A DNA stretch of 64,000 nt from JADJNY01 sp046349615. Its GTDB lineage: Bacteria > Planctomycetota > UBA1135 > GCA-002686595. The position numbers and the translations under genes were made by a program. Below are positions 60,724 to 64,000 of the stretch, one piece after another; within the stretch, counting starts at the first letter, position 1, and each line of letters opens with the position of its first letter. The notes beneath the pieces were generated by a model. That model was given only the letters and a program-made list of their open reading frames with translations, was not told where the DNA came from and searched no databases. Where the stretch lies: the NCBI GenBank assembly GCA_046349615.1, contig JAXMBZ010000014.1, positions 82,878 through 146,877 of the forward strand, in the 5' to 3' direction.

Positions 60724-61437
60724 TCACTGCTTCTTGGGCAGCTTCGCGCAGTCGCCCTTCTTGCAGAGGCAGTCGTCGTCGCACGGGCACGCGGTCAACG
60801 GCTTTTCGATCTTGTGGCCGCTGCGCGGGTCGTAGTGCTGGATCTTCTCGAGGCGCTCGTGGAAGCAGAACGGCTTGAAGGTCGGCGACTGGTCGTTGTG
60901 GCAGACCTTGCAGTCCTTCGGGCCGACCTTGACGTTGATCTCGCCCTCGGGGACGACCTGACGCTTCGACGTGTCGGGGTTGTCGCCCGCGGCCGCCGCG
61001 GCGGCGAAGCGCGCCTTCATGTGGTTCTCACCCGGGCCGTGGCAGGCTTCGCACTGGACGTTCTTGAGCTGCTCGGGCTTCGCCTTGAGCTGATCGGCGG
61101 GCACGCCGAACGCCGTCGTGTGGCACTTCAGGCAGGCGTCGGCCTTCTGCGGGTCCTCGGCACCCTTTTCCTTGCCGATCTTCTTGGCTTCGTCGGAGCC
61201 GAGCTTCTCGAACGCCTTCGCGTGCGCCGTCTCGAGCCACTTGCCGTGCTGGTTGCCGGACGTCTCGGAGGAGTGGCAGCTCTTGCACTTGTCCGCGCCG
61301 ATGTACTTGTTGCCCGCCGCCGCGGCCGGGGCACTCGGGGCGCTCGTGGCGAGGCTCAGGCCGATCAGCGCGACGACGGCGAACCCGGCCGCGAAGAGAC
61401 GCACACCGAAGGAGCGTTGGACCATCTGCATACTCAT
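60724..61437 (-). CDS. Tetraheme cytochrome c554-like protein with Cys-rich tail
   Basis: A 237-residue exported cytochrome. The signal peptide spans residues ~8-42 (FGVRLFAAGFAVVALIGLSL ... AAAAG); ATGs at 61437 and 61431 are close alternatives. Four CXXCH sites occur: CKSCH, CLKCH, CEACH and CKVCH, with KYIGADKCKSCH and CEACHGPGENH typical of the c554 family. The C-terminus is unusual: after PLTA comes CPCDDDCLCKKGDC, five cysteines within 14 residues, suggesting metal binding or a disulfide knot. It is upstream of the Rieske operon on the same strand, with a hairpin between, and may be its soluble electron partner. Confidence 0.88.
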   Translation of the reverse strand: MSMQMVQRSFGVRLFAAGFAVVALIGLSLATSAPSAPAAAAGNKYIGADKCKSCHSSETSGNQHGKWLETAHAKAFEKLGSDEAKKIGKEKGAEDPQKADACLKCHTTAFGVPADQLKAKPEQLKNVQCEACHGPGENHMKARFAAAAAAGDNPDTSKRQVVPEGEINVKVGPKDCKVCHNDQSPTFKPFCFHERLEKIQHYDPRSGHKIEKPLTACPCDDDCLCKKGDCAKLPKKQ

Positions 61438-61711
61438 CTCGTTTCTCCAGAGGCTCGAAACGTCGTCTGGTGGGGTAGGGCGCGAGTGCGGAGCCTCGGA
61501 ACACACCCGTGAGGTTTCAGCAGGGATTCTCGCCGTAGCGCGGCCGAGGCCGTGCGAGGCATTTGTGCGTAGCGGGCCCGGGCGAAAGTTCCAGACGCTC
61601 GGCGGAACACGCCGAGGGTAGCGCGGGGCGGCCACGGAGTCCGCGCCCCGGCCCGTCACCCTCCGACTTTCTGCGCATGGACGCGCGGAGCGACCCAAGG
61701 CCGGGACGGGT

Positions 61712-63853
61712 TCAGTGTCCGCGGGCGTCCTCGACCCGCACCCGCAGGTCGACCGCGACGACGCCGCCCTCGAAGCAGAGGAGCGGGTTCAACTCGAGCT
61801 CCGCGACCGACGGCTCCTCCATCGCGAGCTGCGACAGGCGCTGGATGAGCTCGACGAGCGCGTCCTCGTCGATCGCCGCCTGCCCGCGCACGCCGGCGAG
61901 GATCGGCCAGCCCTTGATCTCGCGCACGAGCTCGCGCGCGCGGACGTCGCTCACCGGGCAGAGCGCGAAGGAGACGTCCTTGAGCACCTCGACCCACGTC
62001 CCGCCGAGCCCGAACATGAGCACCGGCCCGTACGACGGATCGGCCTTGAAGCCGATGACGACCTCGCGGCCGCCGCGGAGCATCTTCTGGACGTTGACGC
62101 CCTCGGCCTCGGCCCGCATCAGCCGCGGGAAGGTCGCGCGCACGGCGTCCTCGTCGCGCACGTCGAGCACGACCCCGCCGACGTCCGTCTTGTGCACGAC
62201 GTTCGGCGCCGAGATCTTCATCACGACCGGGAAGCCGACGCGCTTCGCGATCGCGACGGCCTCGTCCGCCGTCCGCGCGAGCCCGCCCGGCACCGCGGGG
62301 ATCCCCCACACGCGCGAGAGCGCGCGCCGGTCGTCGACGCCGAGCCAGCCGGGCTTCAGCGCGGCGCGGCTCTTCTTCCGGTCGACGCGGAAGCGGCGCA
62401 CGCGGCCCTCCTTGCGCGCGAGGATGCGCCGTCGCTCGTCGAGCGCAGCGAGCGCGCGCACCGCCGACTCCGGGTAGAGGTAGATCGGCACCCAGTCCTG
62501 CCGCGCCTCGTTCGTGATCGAGCGCAAGACCTCGTCGCGCGACATGAAGCAGCCGACGACGGGCTTCTTCGAGCCGCGCGCGACCTCGAACACCGCGCGC
62601 GCGACGACGATCGGATCGCGCGTGATCGGCGGCACGAACACGACGAGCACCATGTCGACCGTCCGGTCGGCGAGCAGCGCCTGGAGCGCGCCGCGGTAGT
62701 GCTCCTCCCCCGCTCCCGCGACCATGTCGATCGGGTTCACGACCGACGCCTCGGGCACGAGGAGCGCGCGCAGCTTGCGCCGCGTCGCGTCCGTGAGCGG
62801 CGCCATCTCGAGCCCCGAACGCACGAGCGCGTCCGTCGCGAGGATCGCCGGCCCGCCCGCGTTCGTGAGCACCGCGACGCGCCGTCCCGACGGCAGCGGG
62901 AGCTTCGAGAGCGCGAGCCCGACGTCGAAGAGCTCCTCGACGCTGTTCACACGCTGGACGCCGCACTCCTTGAGCAGCGCGTCCGCCGCCGCGTCGCCGC
63001 CCGCGAGCGAGCCCGTGTGGCTCGACGCGGCGAGCGCGCCCTGCGACGAGCGGCCCGCCTTCACCGTCACGATCGCCTTCGTGCGGCTGACGCGCCGCGC
63101 CGTCGGCACGAAGTTGCGCGGGTTTCCGAACGATTCGAGGTAGAGCAGGATGCACGCGAGCCCGGGCACGCGGTCCCAGTACTCGAGCAGGTCGTTCGCG
63201 CTGACGTCCGCGCGGTTGCCCATCGAGACGAACATCGACACGCCCAGGTGGATGTGGTCGGCGTGCGCGAGGATCGCCTCGCCCATCGCGCCCGATTGCG
63301 ACACGAACGCGACGGGACCGGGCTGCGGGAAGCTGCGCGAGAAGGATGCGTTCAGGCGGACGCCGAGCTCCGCGTTCTGCACGCCCATGCAGTTCGGACC
63401 GACGAGACGCATCCCGTGGCGGCGCGCGACCGCGAGCATTCGGCCCTCGAGCGCGGCGCCCTCGCCGCCGGTCTCGCGGAAACCGGCCGTGATCACGACG
63501 ACGGCGCCCACCTTCTTCCTCGCGCACTCCTGGATCGCGCGGAGGACGCCTTCCTTCGGGATCGTGACGATCGCGAGGTCGACCCGGTCCTCGATCGCGC
63601 CGACGGACCGATGGCACTTCACGGAGTGGAGCACGTCGGCCTTCGGGTTGACGGGGAACACCTTCCCCTCGAACCCGCCGGTGATCAGGTTGTGGAGCAC
63701 CTGCCAGCCGATCGAACCCGGGCGGCGGGAGGCGCCGATCACCGCGACGGAGCGCGGTCGGAAGAGCGCATCGAGGCCGGAGCCGTTCTGGGGTGCGCGG
63801 GCCGCGCGGCGCGCGGGCTTCGAGGAGGGATTCGGGCGGGTCTCGCGTTTCAT
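61712..63853 (-). CDS. ADP-forming acyl-CoA (acetyl-CoA) synthetase, fused alpha and beta subunits
   Basis: A 713-residue NDP-forming acyl-CoA synthetase, converting acyl-CoA + ADP + Pi to the acid + ATP (or the reverse). Residues ~28-165 form the CoA-binding Rossmann domain (PRSVAVIGASRRPGSIGW). Residues ~175-480 form the succinyl-CoA ligase-like domains, with the phospho-histidine in SSHTGSLAGGD. Residues ~500-710 form the ATP-grasp (beta) domain (GFPVVMKISAPNVVHKTDVGG, MFGLGGTWVEVLKDV, AELELNPLLCFEGG). The domain order alpha-beta matches archaeal and bacterial fused ACD enzymes. No GNAT acetyltransferase domain is attached. Substrate range unknown. Confidence 0.9.
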   Translation of the reverse strand: MKRETRPNPSSKPARRAARAPQNGSGLDALFRPRSVAVIGASRRPGSIGWQVLHNLITGGFEGKVFPVNPKADVLHSVKCHRSVGAIEDRVDLAIVTIPKEGVLRAIQECARKKVGAVVVITAGFRETGGEGAALEGRMLAVARRHGMRLVGPNCMGVQNAELGVRLNASFSRSFPQPGPVAFVSQSGAMGEAILAHADHIHLGVSMFVSMGNRADVSANDLLEYWDRVPGLACILLYLESFGNPRNFVPTARRVSRTKAIVTVKAGRSSQGALAASSHTGSLAGGDAAADALLKECGVQRVNSVEELFDVGLALSKLPLPSGRRVAVLTNAGGPAILATDALVRSGLEMAPLTDATRRKLRALLVPEASVVNPIDMVAGAGEEHYRGALQALLADRTVDMVLVVFVPPITRDPIVVARAVFEVARGSKKPVVGCFMSRDEVLRSITNEARQDWVPIYLYPESAVRALAALDERRRILARKEGRVRRFRVDRKKSRAALKPGWLGVDDRRALSRVWGIPAVPGGLARTADEAVAIAKRVGFPVVMKISAPNVVHKTDVGGVVLDVRDEDAVRATFPRLMRAEAEGVNVQKMLRGGREVVIGFKADPSYGPVLMFGLGGTWVEVLKDVSFALCPVSDVRARELVREIKGWPILAGVRGQAAIDEDALVELIQRLSQLAMEEPSVAELELNPLLCFEGGVVAVDLRVRVEDARGH

Positions 63854-63865
63854 GGGGCGGGCGTT

Positions 63866-64000
63866 CTATCCACGCGCTCGCGGACCGGCGATCGCGACAA
63901 GAGCGTAGCGACCCGCCGAGCCGCGTCGGACCTCGCAGCCGAGGCGTCCGGGCTCGGCCCGCGCGCCGGCCGGAGCCCCCGGCTCGACCGTCCAGAACGC
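63866..64000 (-). CDS. 3' end of a further gene, possible
   Basis: On the complement a frame open from the window edge runs 44 codons to a TAG at 63868-63866, ending GRYALVAIAGPRARG. It is Ala/Gly/Arg-rich, as expected for either a real C-terminus or chance in this base composition. It lies 12 bases before the ATG of the synthetase gene on the same strand, a spacing typical of an operon, which favours a real gene. Confidence 0.35.
   Translation of the reverse strand, partial: AFWTVEPGAPAGARAEPGRLGCEVRRGSAGRYALVAIAGPRARG

Noticed and set aside
1..64000. tRNA, rRNA, insertion sequences, phage genes or attachment sites
   Set aside because: No transposase, integrase or phage-type protein is encoded, and I could not recognise any structural RNA by eye. 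A covariance-model scan would be needed to exclude small RNAs.

Overview
The window is 64 kb of uniformly very GC-rich bacterial DNA without rRNA, tRNA, CRISPR or recognisable mobile elements. Several traits suggest a planctomycete-type lineage, which is an inference rather than a proof. They are: secreted FG-GAP, P-domain, LamG and RCC1-repeat proteins; a shared cysteine-bearing C-terminal module in three of them (CFGDG...CPCGN...FCPP...VTW); a Ser/Thr kinase fused to a formylglycine-enzyme-like domain; and a profusion of multiheme cytochromes. Genes sit on both strands in short operons, often with ATGA or GTGA stop/start overlaps and with GC-rich hairpins at operon ends.

Left part (1-36 kb), mixed housekeeping and envelope functions: secreted repeat proteins (1-4393, 8455-9672, 11300-14335); a dicarboxylate symporter; a two-gene polar amino-acid ABC importer with a binding-protein/permease fusion; a small zinc-ribbon protein; a KDPG-type aldolase; a PAS-PAS hybrid histidine kinase; a four-gene TetR/RND/MFP/OMF efflux operon with a palindromic operator touching the tetR start; a PRC-barrel protein; an RsbU/RsbV/RsbW-like partner-switching operon; an SdrB-domain protein; a kinase-PDZ-FGE protein; a fatty acid desaturase; an SRPBCC protein; an AlkD-like protein and a TonB.

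Right part (36-61.5 kb), an electron-transfer island: nine multiheme c-type cytochromes with 95 heme-attachment motifs by my count (94 CXXCH plus one CX4CH). Three blocks can be seen. (a) A putative outer-membrane conduit on the minus strand: a beta-barrel, a 13-heme lipoprotein, a decaheme OmcA/MtrC-family lipoprotein and a small membrane-anchored protein, preceded by a sigma-54 activator gene. (b) A divergent plus-strand set: a tetraheme lipoprotein, a 4x[4Fe-4S] protein and an NrfD-type membrane subunit behind a good sigma-54 promoter match, then two proteins in which many c hemes (13 and 19) are fused to a membrane cytochrome b domain (CbcL-like), then a pentaheme cytochrome. (c) A tight minus-strand operon for an aberrant Rieske/cytochrome b complex with a 9-heme and an 18-heme (NapC/NrfH-like) cytochrome, preceded by a tetraheme cytochrome gene. 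Together these could carry electrons between the quinone pool, the periplasm and the cell surface.

The strongest candidate for an undescribed system is block (c). Its cytochrome b keeps the two histidines of heme bL but has Gln and Ala/Glu where the heme bH ligands should be. The Qo PEWY motif reads YPWF, the Rieske cluster box has an extra residue, and both the Rieske protein and the subunit-IV-like protein begin with a domain resembling the ferredoxin-like regulatory domain of DAHP synthase. The window closes with an ADP-forming acyl-CoA synthetase and the 3' end of a further gene.
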